This document shows, piece by piece, positions 28,096 through 36,112 of a stretch of 64,000 bases of DNA. Where the stretch lies: the NCBI RefSeq assembly GCF_010645065.1, contig NZ_JAADZW010000005.1, positions 1 through 64,000 on the forward strand. The letters are read 5' to 3'. Source of the DNA: Flavobacterium fluviatile (GTDB lineage: Bacteria; Bacteroidota; Bacteroidia; Flavobacteriales; Flavobacteriaceae). The notes under the pieces were generated by a model. The model was not told where the DNA came from and did not search any database. It saw only the letters and a list, made by a program, of their open reading frames with translations. Numbering within the stretch: position 1 is the stretch's first letter; the number at the start of each line of letters is the position of its first letter. Position numbers and translations under genes: made by a program.

Positions 28096-29466
28096 ATGAA
28101 AATAAAAAGTATAATTTTATTTGGTTTAGGAATTTTTTTAACATCATTTTTTTTAAATGCTCAAAAAGTAGTTTTTAAGAAAGATGAATTTAAGCAATGG
28201 GCACAAACGCCGCCAATGGGCTGGAACAGCTGGGATTGTTATGGTCCAACAGTCGAACAACACGAAGTAAAAGCTAATGCCGATTATATGGCAAAAGAGC
28301 TGAAGAAATTTGGCTGGGAATATATTGTAGTTGATATCCGATGGTTTGTCGAAAATGATAAAGCAGGAGGTTACAATCAGACCGATCCGCGTTATGTAAT
28401 CGATCAATACGGAAGATATCTTCCAGCAGTGAACCGGTTTCCTTCAGCAAAAGACAATAATGGATTTAAACCTCTGGCAGATTATATTCATAAAAAAGGC
28501 TTGAAATTCGGTATCCATATCATGCGCGGTATTCCTAAAAAAGCGGTTGAAGAGAAGATGCCGATTAAGGGTACAAACGGAGTTACAGCCGATCAAATTT
28601 ATACTACAGCTTTGCAGTGCGAATGGCTAAAAGACAATTATACTATTCTGGCAGACAAACCGGGAGCACAGGAATATTATGATTCAATTTTTGAATTATA
28701 CGCACAATGGGGAGTAGATTTTATCAAAATTGATGATTTATCAAGACCGTATCACGAAGGTGAAATCAATTTAATCAGAAACGCCATTGACAAATGCGGA
28801 CGTAAAATCGTATTGAGTACTTCACCTGGCGAAACACCAATTTCAGCAGCTGCTCACGTAAAAGAGCATGCTAATATGTGGCGTATGGTGGATGACGTGT
28901 GGGATACCTGGCCGCACATTACACATTTGATGGATGTTGCCCAAAAATGGTATCCGCACATTGCTCCGGGAACATGGCCGGATTGTGATATGATTCCGCT
29001 TGGACGTATTTCTATCCGTGGGGAACGTGGCAATGACCGAATGACGCGTTTGACAAAAGACGAGCAATATACCTTAATTACTTTTTTCAATATTTTTAAA
29101 TCGCCTTTGTTCTTTGGCGGAGATTTACCAAGCAACAATGCCTTTACTTTATCACTGCTGACGAATAAAGAAGTGGTAAAAATGCACAATGAAAGTACCG
29201 ATGTAAAACAGCTTTTTCAGAAAGACGGAAAAATTGCGGTGACTTCAGGAAATCCAAAAGACGATAGCGTATATCTGGCATTGTTTAATATTTCAGATAC
29301 AGATTCTCAAAACGTTTCGGTACCTCTTTCAGATCTTGGTATTGCCGGTTTAGCTGATTGTAAAAACATGTGGACAGGTGAAAAACTGAATATTGCTGCA
29401 AAAGAAGTTTCCGTAACTTTAAAACCTCATGCTTCTGTTCTTTATAAACTAAAAAGCAAAAAATAA
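28096..29466 (+). CDS. GH27 family hydrolase (alpha-galactosidase or beta-L-arabinopyranosidase)
   Basis: 456 residues with a signal peptide (1-22). GH27 hallmarks are TPPMGWNSWDCYG near the mature N-terminus, FIKIDDLSRP with the nucleophile Asp213, and RMVDDVWDTW, which supplies the likely acid/base Asp; a C-terminal beta domain ends in YKLKSKK. The family removes alpha-D-galactose or, in some plant-glycan loci, beta-L-arabinopyranose. The Asp-Ile-Arg-Trp after YIVVD replaces the usual D-D-C-W, which could shift specificity. Its stop codon overlaps the next start (TAATG). Confidence 0.9.
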   Translation: MKIKSIILFGLGIFLTSFFLNAQKVVFKKDEFKQWAQTPPMGWNSWDCYGPTVEQHEVKANADYMAKELKKFGWEYIVVDIRWFVENDKAGGYNQTDPRYVIDQYGRYLPAVNRFPSAKDNNGFKPLADYIHKKGLKFGIHIMRGIPKKAVEEKMPIKGTNGVTADQIYTTALQCEWLKDNYTILADKPGAQEYYDSIFELYAQWGVDFIKIDDLSRPYHEGEINLIRNAIDKCGRKIVLSTSPGETPISAAAHVKEHANMWRMVDDVWDTWPHITHLMDVAQKWYPHIAPGTWPDCDMIPLGRISIRGERGNDRMTRLTKDEQYTLITFFNIFKSPLFFGGDLPSNNAFTLSLLTNKEVVKMHNESTDVKQLFQKDGKIAVTSGNPKDDSVYLALFNISDTDSQNVSVPLSDLGIAGLADCKNMWTGEKLNIAAKEVSVTLKPHASVLYKLKSKK

Positions 29467-31421
29467 TGAAGCACTTTCTACCGAAAAACTTTCTGGTTCT
29501 GCTGTCGCTTTTAGTCATAGTTTTGGTTTTATCCGCTTTTACGTTACAAGCTCAGGAAACTCCCAAAGGTCCTCCGGTTAATGCCGGAAAGGATTTAACA
29601 GCCTATTTGTTTGTTTACTTTACGGGAAATGCTGTCGAAGACGAGGCAGTTCGTTACGCAGTCAGCACCGATGGCTACCATTATTACCATCTCAATAACA
29701 ACAAACCGGTTATAGACAGCAAAGCCATCAGTTCAACAGGAGGGGTACGCGATCCACATATTTTGCGTGGAGACGATGGCAAAACATTTTATATGGTATT
29801 GACGGATATGACGTCCTCAAAAGGCTGGGACAGTAACCGTGCGATGGTTTTGCTTAAAAGCCCCGATCTCGTAAACTGGAAAAGCAGTATTGTGAATATC
29901 CAGAAAGCATTTCCGGGGAACGAAAACCTGAAACGTGTCTGGGCACCTCAGACTATTTACGATGTTAAAGCTGGTAAATATCTGATTTACTTCAGCATGC
30001 AGCACAACAAAGATGCTGATAAAATTTACTACGCTTATGCGAATAAAGATTTCACAGCGCTGGAAAGTGAACCAAAATTATTATTCGTTCCAAAATCTCA
30101 AAAAGCCTGCATTGACGGAGATATCATTGAAAATGACGGTGTGTATCACCTTTTTTATAAAACAGAAACAGAAAGTCCGGGCATCAAAGTGGCTACCACA
30201 ACCGATCTGACTTCCGGAAAATGGACAGAAAACGACAATTACCTGCAACAGACCAAAGAATCTGTAGAAGGTTCCAGTATTTTCAAACTAAACAATTCGA
30301 ACGACTATATTCTGATGTATGATGTTTACAAAAAAGGAAGATATCAGTTTACAAAAAGTACTGATTTAGAAAACTTAAAAGCAATTGACGATGAGATTTC
30401 AATGGATTTCAAACCGCGCCACGGAACTATTTTGCCAATCACCCGTACCGAATTAAAAAGGCTGCTTGCAAAATGGGGAACTCCTGAAAAATTGCCAAAA
30501 CTGAATAACAATCCGGTTTTAGAAGGCTATTATGCCGATCCTGATATTTTATATTCAAACAAAACCAAAAGATATTACATCTATCCAACCAGCGATGGTT
30601 TTGATGGCTGGTCCGGAACGTATTTTAAAACCTTCTCTTCATCTGATTTAGTCAACTGGAAAGACGAAGGCATTATTTTAGACCTTCCAAAAGACGTGAG
30701 CTGGGCCAACAGAAATGCCTGGGCGCCTTGTATCGTGGAGAAAGAGGTGAAAGGAAAATATAAATATTTCTATTATTTCACAGCAGCGCAAAAAATTGGC
30801 GTTGCCGTTTCAGACAATCCGGCAGGACCGTTCAAAGACAGCGGAAAAGCGTTGGTAGCAACTAAACCGGAAGGCGCTAAAGGCGGTCAGGAAATCGATC
30901 CGGACGTTTTTACCGATCCTAAAACCGGCAAAAGTTATTTGTACTGGGGTAACGGATACATGGCGGTAGCCGAACTGAACGACGATATGATCTCATTTAA
31001 AGGCGCTGTACAATTAATCAAAGTCGATAAAACCTTCCGCGAAGGAACCTATGTAATTTACAGAAAAGGAACCTACTATTTCATGTGGAGCGAAGATGAT
31101 ACCAGAAGTCCGAATTACAAAGTGCGCTACGGAACTTCAAAATCGCCTCTGGGACCAATTGAAATTCCGGAAAACAACATCGTAATTCAGGGAATTCCGC
31201 ATCAGGGAATCTATGCCACGGGACATAATTCGGTTTTACAGATTCCAAACAAAGACGAATGGTATATCACCTACCACCGATTTTCATATCCAACCGGAAT
31301 AAAAATGGGAAGAGCCGGAGGTTTTCACCGCGAAGTCTGCATTGACAAATTAGAATTCAACCCAGACGGAACCATTAAACAGGTAACCCCAACACATACA
31401 GGAATACAAGCAATTAAGTAA
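29466..31421 (+). CDS. Tandem GH43-GH43 glycoside hydrolase
   Basis: 651 residues with a signal peptide (about 1-28) and two complete five-bladed propellers joined at about residue 345. Each carries the GH43 catalytic triad: domain 1 has RDPHIL (base), IDGDII (pKa modulator) and VEGSSIF (acid); domain 2 has YADPDIL, EIDPDVF and REGTYVI. Both therefore look active. GH43 members are mostly arabinofuranosidases, xylosidases or exo-beta-1,3-galactanases; two fused copies suggest two linkages handled in one protein. It is translationally coupled to GH27 (1-nt overlap) and ends the locus. Confidence 0.9.
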   Translation: MKHFLPKNFLVLLSLLVIVLVLSAFTLQAQETPKGPPVNAGKDLTAYLFVYFTGNAVEDEAVRYAVSTDGYHYYHLNNNKPVIDSKAISSTGGVRDPHILRGDDGKTFYMVLTDMTSSKGWDSNRAMVLLKSPDLVNWKSSIVNIQKAFPGNENLKRVWAPQTIYDVKAGKYLIYFSMQHNKDADKIYYAYANKDFTALESEPKLLFVPKSQKACIDGDIIENDGVYHLFYKTETESPGIKVATTTDLTSGKWTENDNYLQQTKESVEGSSIFKLNNSNDYILMYDVYKKGRYQFTKSTDLENLKAIDDEISMDFKPRHGTILPITRTELKRLLAKWGTPEKLPKLNNNPVLEGYYADPDILYSNKTKRYYIYPTSDGFDGWSGTYFKTFSSSDLVNWKDEGIILDLPKDVSWANRNAWAPCIVEKEVKGKYKYFYYFTAAQKIGVAVSDNPAGPFKDSGKALVATKPEGAKGGQEIDPDVFTDPKTGKSYLYWGNGYMAVAELNDDMISFKGAVQLIKVDKTFREGTYVIYRKGTYYFMWSEDDTRSPNYKVRYGTSKSPLGPIEIPENNIVIQGIPHQGIYATGHNSVLQIPNKDEWYITYHRFSYPTGIKMGRAGGFHREVCIDKLEFNPDGTIKQVTPTHTGIQAIK

Positions 31422-31441
31422 TGCAGATTATTTAGTTGTAA

Positions 31442-31475
31442 AAGCTGCTCTACTTTGCCCCGGAGCAGCTTTTTT
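31442..31475 (+). terminator. Terminator of the PUL
   Basis: AAGCTGCTC (31442-31450) pairs with GAGCAGCTT (31463-31471), followed by TTTTG. It lies 21 bp after the GH43 stop codon. Confidence 0.88.
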
Positions 31476-31504
31476 GTTTTAAGAAGTATCCGTTTTTAAA
31501 TTAG

Positions 31505-31580
31505 AAGCTGTTCCTGCCATCCGCTGTATCTTTTGTGGCGAACACCGCCCCAAAAGGATGCCGCTTCTGTCAGGGCTAGG
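31505..31580. repeat. GC-rich imperfect palindrome, probably a dispersed intergenic repeat
   Basis: CTTTTGTGGCG (31530-31540) and CGCCCCAAAAG (31546-31556) form a hairpin with one mismatch, and the outer flanks pair loosely (CCTG with CAGG near 31513 and 31571). The base composition is much richer in G+C than its surroundings. I have the impression of having seen this sequence between genes in other Flavobacterium genomes, but the window holds a single copy and cannot prove it. Confidence 0.5.
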
Positions 31581-31613
31581 GCATTTGGTTTCATAAAGTT
31601 ATTTAGAATGTTG

Positions 31614-31647
31614 TTTGACGATTTGTAAGAAATAATAAATATATTTG
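31614..31647 (+). promoter_or_regulatory. Promoter at the left edge of the cassette array
   Basis: TTTG (31614-31617) and TATATTTG (31640-31647) are spaced by 22 bp, both exact matches to the Bacteroidota consensus. Transcription would start near 31654 and the first transcribed feature would be the 23-bp inverted repeat at 31658-31721. The promoter lies outside the first cassette, in the place where an integron's common promoter would sit. Confidence 0.6.
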
Positions 31648-31657
31648 AAAAAAAATA

Positions 31658-31721
31658 ATGCGATACAAACATGCGCATATACACCTAAATTTGGGTACAT
31701 ATGCGCATGTTTGTATCGCAT
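31658..31721. repeat. Perfect 23-bp inverted repeat at the array edge
   Basis: Positions 31658-31680 and 31699-31721 are exact reverse complements separated by 18 bp; each arm contains the palindrome ATGCGCAT. Two mismatches inside the loop are followed by a further ACC/GGT pairing. It ends 9 bp before the G|TT boundary of the first cassette. It could be an RNA hairpin in the 5' leader, a protein-binding site or a recombination site. Unlike an attC site it has no unpaired bases in the stem. Confidence 0.8.
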
Positions 31722-31791
31722 ATAAACAAGTTATGGCTCATACTAACAGAGACGAGGAGAAATTAAACACAATAAAAGGAAATATTGAACT

Positions 31792-33282
31792 ATGAAAGCA
31801 TATTTAGAAGACGTTTATAAAACATCAGGAATTCCTACACATACCTTTGTTAAGCCAAATGAATATAGCAAGATTCTTGTAGCTCTGAGAACCAAAGGAA
31901 GATGCTTGGTTGTTGAAGGCCCATCTGGTATAGGAAAAACAACTTCTGTTATCAAAGTAATTGAAGAGTTAGGTCTTAATAAAAATATAACTCAATTAAC
32001 TGCGCGCAAAAAAGATGATGTTGAATTTATACGTTTATTACCCGATTTCGATAGTTTAGGAACTGTAATAATTGATGATTTCCATTTACTCGAATATGAT
32101 TTAAAATCTTCAATAGCAGATTATATGAAAGTCTTGGCTGATGAAGAAAGAGAAAATGACAAATTGATATTGATAGGTATTAATAAAGCAGGAGATTCTT
32201 TGATACAGATAGCGAGCGATTTAAACAATAGAATAGACACAATTAAATTTGAACAAAATCCTGATTATAAAATTGAGGAATTAATAGAGTTAGGAGAAAA
32301 AACCCTTAATATTTTAATAAACACAAAAAGTGATATAGTTTCTTTGTCAAAAGGAAGTTTTCATATTACACAATTACTTTGTAAAGAAACTTGCATTGAT
32401 TCTGATATGTTAGAAACTTGTGAGAATTTAAAAACTCTTACTTCAAGCATAGAGGTCATTAAAGAAAAAGTATTATTAGAATTTTCAAGAACTTTTTATC
32501 CAAAGGCAAGAAAGTTTGCTATTGGTAACAGATTACGAAGAGAAGGTAGAGCTCCCTACTTGCATTTACTATATTGGCTTTCTCAATCTGATGAATGGAC
32601 TTTACAAATAGATTATTTATATGTTAAATATCCTGAACACAAACTAAGTGTTGCTCAAGTTGTAGACAAGGGATTTTTAGAAGCAATTATAAGAGATAAT
32701 GATGAAATAAAAGATGTTATTCACTATGATAAAGATTCAAGAATACTTACAATTGAAGACCCAAAATTTATGTTCTACATTCGTAATATATTATGGTCAA
32801 AATTTGCAGAAAAAGTTGGTTATTTAAGTATAACTTTTAAAAACAAATATGATTTTGCACTTTCATTCGCAGGAGAAAATAGAGATTTAGCCGAGAAATT
32901 AAATGAATTACTATTAGAACAAGAAATATCAATTTTTTATGATAAAAATGAACAGCATAGGATTCTTGCAGAGAACGTTGAGGACTACTTAGCTCCTATT
33001 TATAATTCAGAGGCTTCTTTTGTAATTGTTCTTTTAAGTAAGAACTATCCAAGAAAAATATGGACAAAATTTGAATCAGACAATTTTAAGCAAAGATTTG
33101 GCGACAATACTATTATTCCTGTTTGGTATAATGATAATATGCCAGGCTTTTTTGATGAGTCACATAAAATTGGGGGATTAGTATATGACCCAACTGCTGA
33201 CCTAAACGAACAAGCTACAGAAATGGTTAAAACTATAACAGAAAAATTATCTGAAGAAAGAAAAAAAATAGTTGAAGCATAA
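31792..33282 (+). CDS. P-loop ATPase with C-terminal TIR domain, probable anti-phage effector
   Basis: 496 residues with no signal peptide. The N-terminal half is an AAA/STAND-like NTPase with Walker A GPSGIGKT (43-50) and Walker B VIIDD (92-96). Residues 352-490 form a TIR domain (KYDFALSFAGENRDLAEKL, FVIVLLSKNYPRKIWTKFES) with a Glu at 428 where NAD-cleaving TIR domains have their catalytic Glu. A plausible model is an NTPase sensor that triggers NAD depletion in infected cells; the trigger is unknown and the helical middle (about 180-345) shows no repeats I recognise. It is the only gene in the first cassette. Confidence 0.82.
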   Translation: MKAYLEDVYKTSGIPTHTFVKPNEYSKILVALRTKGRCLVVEGPSGIGKTTSVIKVIEELGLNKNITQLTARKKDDVEFIRLLPDFDSLGTVIIDDFHLLEYDLKSSIADYMKVLADEERENDKLILIGINKAGDSLIQIASDLNNRIDTIKFEQNPDYKIEELIELGEKTLNILINTKSDIVSLSKGSFHITQLLCKETCIDSDMLETCENLKTLTSSIEVIKEKVLLEFSRTFYPKARKFAIGNRLRREGRAPYLHLLYWLSQSDEWTLQIDYLYVKYPEHKLSVAQVVDKGFLEAIIRDNDEIKDVIHYDKDSRILTIEDPKFMFYIRNILWSKFAEKVGYLSITFKNKYDFALSFAGENRDLAEKLNELLLEQEISIFYDKNEQHRILAENVEDYLAPIYNSEASFVIVLLSKNYPRKIWTKFESDNFKQRFGDNTIIPVWYNDNMPGFFDESHKIGGLVYDPTADLNEQATEMVKTITEKLSEERKKIVEA

Positions 33283-33289
33283 GTACGAG

Positions 33290-33534
33290 CCATAACACAC
33301 GCTACAAGCAAGCTGGGCAATTGGCTTAATTTAGAGATGGCTTTGTATTTGAAAAAATAGTTTTAACCGAAAGTTTAGGCTTTCTTAATCCCAGCCTGCG
33401 TGTAGCGCGAGGAAGTCAGTCTGTGAAAATACTCAAAATGAGCCTCTGAGAATCGGCTGTATGAAATTTTTCTCCGACAGGTATCCGTATAGTTTCTCTT
33501 TTTTAATTAGTTTTTTCACAGCCTGACGTTAGGC
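33290..33534 (+). other. Recombination site (attC-like) of cassette 1
   Basis: It runs from CCATAAC (33290-33296) to GTTAGGC (33528-33534). Two dyads lie inside: 33301-33317 with 33390-33406 (15 of 17 pair) and 33415-33431 with 33511-33527 (14 of 17 pair). At 245 bp it is longer than known attC sites, so it may be a composite of two sites or contain an insertion. Confidence 0.55.
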
Positions 33535-33575
33535 GTCAGTTTCGCTCAGAATGCTAAAAAATACCTTTAAACAAA

Positions 33576-34178
33576 ATGAAAAAACTAATTTTATTAATAT
33601 TACTATTGATTTATGTAGATACATTTTCACAAACGAAAAATAAAAAAGACACTTTTACTTTTTTGGTTACAAAAGTAATTGGAGACTTAAACAAAGATAA
33701 CTTAGATGATAAAGTAATAGTCACTCAAGATACTATTAATCAAAAATCTCCATATAAACTTCAGATATTTTTTGCTCAGCCAAACGGTGAATTTAAATTA
33801 ATCGCTACTTCAACTAAAGCAATTGCACCACAATACCCTGATGGTAGAGATGGATACCGGACAGGAGATGGGTTTATTGATATTACAATTATTGAAGGAA
33901 TTGTTAGCGTAAATTTTGGACTATTGAGAGGACACTTTGAACATAAATATAGATTTCAAAATGGAAATTTTGAATTAATTGGTTACTCATTAATATCATC
34001 GGATGGTCACGGAACAATGTACACTACGGACTTTAATCTTTCAACGGGAATAAGAATTGAAAAAGAAGAAAGTTATGGTGAAGATGAAAAAGCTCCAATT
34101 ATTACAAAAAAGAAAATCCTTATAAGGCCTTTGCCAAAAATTCAAGATGTTGAACCATTTGAAAACGAACTGTACTAA
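33576..34178 (+). CDS. Secreted hypothetical protein with a calcium-binding-like loop
   Basis: 200 residues with a clear signal peptide (MKKLILLILLLIYVDTFSQ). The mature N-terminus has GDLNKDNLDDKVIV, the D-x-N-x-D-x-x-D pattern of FG-GAP/VCBS-type calcium loops, and the rest appears beta-rich. I do not recognise a full family. It is the sole gene of the second cassette and is followed directly by an intron-interrupted recombination site. Confidence 0.75.
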   Translation: MKKLILLILLLIYVDTFSQTKNKKDTFTFLVTKVIGDLNKDNLDDKVIVTQDTINQKSPYKLQIFFAQPNGEFKLIATSTKAIAPQYPDGRDGYRTGDGFIDITIIEGIVSVNFGLLRGHFEHKYRFQNGNFELIGYSLISSDGHGTMYTTDFNLSTGIRIEKEESYGEDEKAPIITKKKILIRPLPKIQDVEPFENELY

Positions 34179-34193
34179 AAACCGATCGCCCAA

Positions 34194-34889
34194 TCGAGTA
34201 GACGGCTCCGCCAGTAACCGACGGAGTGTGCCTCTCACACCACCGGGCCCTTCGGCTTAACTCAGGATAAACCAGGTGGGCCACGTACCCTGCGGTTCGC
34301 AAAGTGATGGGTTAAGTTCGATGTAAACATCCGTCAAGGATTGATAGCCTCGCTGTCTTAAGCGTTTTAAGGTAATGGTAGTACTCAGAATCGGACTCTG
34401 TGCAATTCCCCAACCGCCTTTTCGGGTGCGACTAAAAGCATAGGCGTGGTCTGGGTCAACTCCTAATCGGATGAGATTTTTTCTCTTCCTTTCCGGCTTC
34501 TTCCAGTCGTGCCAGTTGCAGTAACGCAGTTTAACCATCCTCGTTGCACTTCTCTTATCTTGGCAATACGCTCTTCCAACCTGACTGGTGTGGTTTTTCG
34601 GCTGATGCTTTTAAGCTGTTCTTTGAGTTTCTTCCACGCCTTTTCTGCCACTACCAACTGAGAGTCGTTCTTGCTTCCTTTCCTGTACGTTGGCACAAAA
34701 CCAAATCCCAAAAGCGTGAAGTTCACAAGACGTCTGATCCCGCTTTTCTCCTCGTTGATGGTTAGTCTGAGCTTCGTTTTTAGGAATTTGGCAATAACCT
34801 GGTGCTGTCGCTTTCGCCTGATCTTGGCTTTTGGAGTAGATTATACACCCTTTCTGGTTTTTATACAATTGTTAACTTATTTGGAACTC
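34194..34889 (-). mobile_element. Degraded group II intron, copy A
   Basis: On the minus strand this holds part of an intron-encoded reverse transcriptase/maturase (34257-34850) and, beyond its stop, a structured 3' end at 34194-34260 that is also found in copy C. The 5' intron RNA and most of the reverse transcriptase are missing. The right flank reads TTGTT on the minus strand (in CCGTTTGTT), as described for targets of group IIC introns that invade attC sites. The exact 5' boundary cannot be fixed. Confidence 0.65.
34257..34850 (-). pseudogene. Group II intron reverse transcriptase/maturase fragment
   Basis: The reading frame can be followed in two pieces. The first, about 34850 to 34510, has LRLTINEEKSG, VNFTLLGFGFVPTYRKGSK and IAKIREVQRGWLN, typical of the maturase (X) domain region. 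The second, 34538 to 34257, has RYCNWHDWKKPERKRKNL, GGWGIAQSPIL and LKRLRQRGY, the C-terminal HNH-less tail. About 25 codons are missing between them and the frame changes. The polymerase domain with its YADD box is absent. No function is expected. Confidence 0.85.
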
Positions 34890-35007
34890 AACAAACGGAA
34901 GTTTTTTCACAGACTGACGTTGGGCTACAGCAACGAACAACCGAAAAAAATCGACATCATTTGTTTCTTAAAAAGGAAACTTATATCTTTACAGAAAATT
35001 AAGATTA

Positions 35008-35337
35008 GTGAAAAATGGATATAAATTTAAAGTTGAGTTTCTTAAACCCGTTTTAGAGTTTTTGGAAAATCTAGACCGAAATCTAGAGAAAAAATACTTT
35101 ATAATATTTGGAAATCTAGAAGCGTAAACGATAATGAATTATTCAAAAAACTCGATGGAGAGATTTGGGAATTTATATAACAAGCAGTATTTTTTTGCTT
35201 TTTGGGATAAATCAGATAAAACGGATACAGTTGTGATTTCTACTCACGGGATTATAAAGAAAACCGAAAAAATTCCGAAAGTGGAAATTGAAAGAGCAGA
35301 ATCATTAAGAGTAAAATATTTTAACGAAAAGAAATAA
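35008..35337 (+). pseudogene. RelE/HigB-like (Gp49 family) toxin gene, frameshifted
   Basis: Homology-like sequence runs through two frames. KFKVEFLKPVLEFLENLDRN is read from 35008, then ILYNIWKSRSVNDNELFKKL in another frame from about 35094, then the first frame resumes (YNKQYF.AFWDKSDKTDTVV) to the stop at 35337. One base appears lost in the A run at 35089-35094, and a second lesion falls near 35175. The open 67-residue part from 35134 is only the C-terminal half. The antitoxin gene that follows is intact, so the cassette keeps the antidote but has lost the toxin. Confidence 0.75.
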
Positions 35338-35341
35338 GATT

Positions 35342-35653
35342 ATGAAAACATATAGTTTAGATGAAGTAACAGATAAATTCGTTGGAGCAAAAGGAACAAC
35401 AAATAGAGAAAATTTTGAAAACGAATTAAAAATTGATTTGATTGGTCAAACAATTAAACAAATTCGTAAAGAAAGAAATTTGACACAAGAGCAATTAGGA
35501 GAATTAGTTGGCGTGAAAAAAGCTCAAATTTCAAAAATTGAGAATAGCTTAACTGACGCAAGATTTGACACAATTATTAAAGTTTTTAAAGCCTTAAATG
35601 CCAAAATTAATTTTAATGTAGAATTACTAAATCAGAATGTAGCAATCCACTAA
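35342..35653 (+). CDS. XRE-family antitoxin
   Basis: 103 residues. The helix-turn-helix occupies about residues 32-90 (IGQTIKQIRKERNLTQEQLG, VGVKKAQISKIENS), followed by a short strand region. Position 4 bp after the toxin remnant, size and family match HigA-type antitoxins that bind the toxin and repress the operon. A weak inverted repeat GTTTC/GAAAC (34963-34967 and 34976-34980) upstream of the toxin remnant could be its operator. Confidence 0.85.
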   Translation: MKTYSLDEVTDKFVGAKGTTNRENFENELKIDLIGQTIKQIRKERNLTQEQLGELVGVKKAQISKIENSLTDARFDTIIKVFKALNAKINFNVELLNQNVAIH

Positions 35654-35667
35654 AAAAATTGCCGATC

Positions 35668-35791
35668 GCACAATAGTCGTTCTTGCTTCCTTTCCTGTTT
35701 TGGAGATTATACACCCTTTCTGGTTTTTATACAATTGTTAACTTATTTGGAACTCAACAAACGGAAGTTTTTTCACAGACTGACGTTAGCA
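35668..35791. other. Recombination site of cassette 3, with a short intron remnant
   Basis: GCACAA (35668-35673) lies in the context CCGATCGCACAAT, nearly the same as CCGATCGCCCAAT at the previous site; GTTAGCA (35785-35791) closes it. The insert 35674-35755 combines about 24 bp identical to the intron reverse transcriptase gene of copy A (35674-35697) with about 50 bp of the conserved right part. Confidence 0.5.
35674..35755 (-). mobile_element. Group II intron remnant, copy B
   Basis: Bases 35674-35697 match 34665-34688 of copy A, inside the maturase region, and are fused to the shared block that begins ATTATACACCC. The 3' intron end is lost. It is an internal deletion derivative. Confidence 0.6.
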
Positions 35792-35830
35792 GTAACTTTT
35801 GTGTAAAAAACCGAAAAAAATAGAATTTAA

Positions 35831-35851
35831 TACCAATTATTGGTATATTTG
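35831..35851 (+). promoter_or_regulatory. parDE-1 operator and promoter
   Basis: TACCAATTATTGGTA (35831-35845) is a palindrome that runs into the -7 element TATATTTG (35844-35851), 16 bp before the parD start. A nearly identical palindrome precedes the second parDE pair, which fits autoregulation by the ParD ribbon-helix-helix antitoxin. Confidence 0.6.
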
Positions 35852-35866
35852 GTAAAAAGAAAAATT

Positions 35867-36112
35867 ATGGCACGAAATACATCAATATTATTAGGAGACT
35901 ATTTTGAAAACTTTATCAATGAACAAATTTCTACAGGAAAATATAATTCAGTAAGCGAAGTTGTCAGAACTGCTTTAAGAGTTTTTGAGCAAGAAGAAAT
36001 TAAAACAAAATCTCTAATCAATGAACTAAAAATTGGTGAAAAGAGTAGTAAAATTAGAAATTTTGACCGCAATAAAAATCTTGAAATGCTAAAAACTAAT
36101 TTTCAAAAATAA
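35867..36112 (+). CDS. parD: ParD-family antitoxin, copy 1
   Basis: 81 residues from the ATG at 35867 (MARNTSILLGDYFENFI), which aligns with the start of the second ParD in this array; the upstream ATG at 35840 lies within the operator and is unlikely. The N-terminal ribbon-helix-helix (about 1-45, including SVSEVVRTALRVFE) binds DNA and the C-terminal helix should wrap the toxin. The stop codon overlaps the ParE start by 1 nt. Confidence 0.88.
   Translation: MARNTSILLGDYFENFINEQISTGKYNSVSEVVRTALRVFEQEEIKTKSLINELKIGEKSSKIRNFDRNKNLEMLKTNFQK

Larger units (their letters stand above)
34188..34925. other. Recombination site of cassette 2, interrupted by an intron remnant
   Basis: GCCCAA (34188-34193) on the left and GTTGGGC (34919-34925) on the right would be the complementary core boxes. 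Between them lies the intron remnant 34194-34889, followed by AACAAACGG (34890-34898) and the shared TTTTTTCACAGACTGAC arm. Confidence 0.5.

Noticed and set aside
33415..33527. Short coding-like frame on the minus strand (KKEKLYGYLSEKNFIQPILR)
   Set aside because: It has no start codon and lies inside the attC-like dyad; possibly a gene relic but too short to support.
34544..35002. Plus-strand open frames across the intron remnant
   Set aside because: The coding signal is on the minus strand (maturase motifs); the plus-strand frames are shadows.
35134..35337. 67-residue open frame as a complete toxin gene
   Set aside because: It is only the C-terminal part of a longer frameshifted RelE/HigB-like gene.
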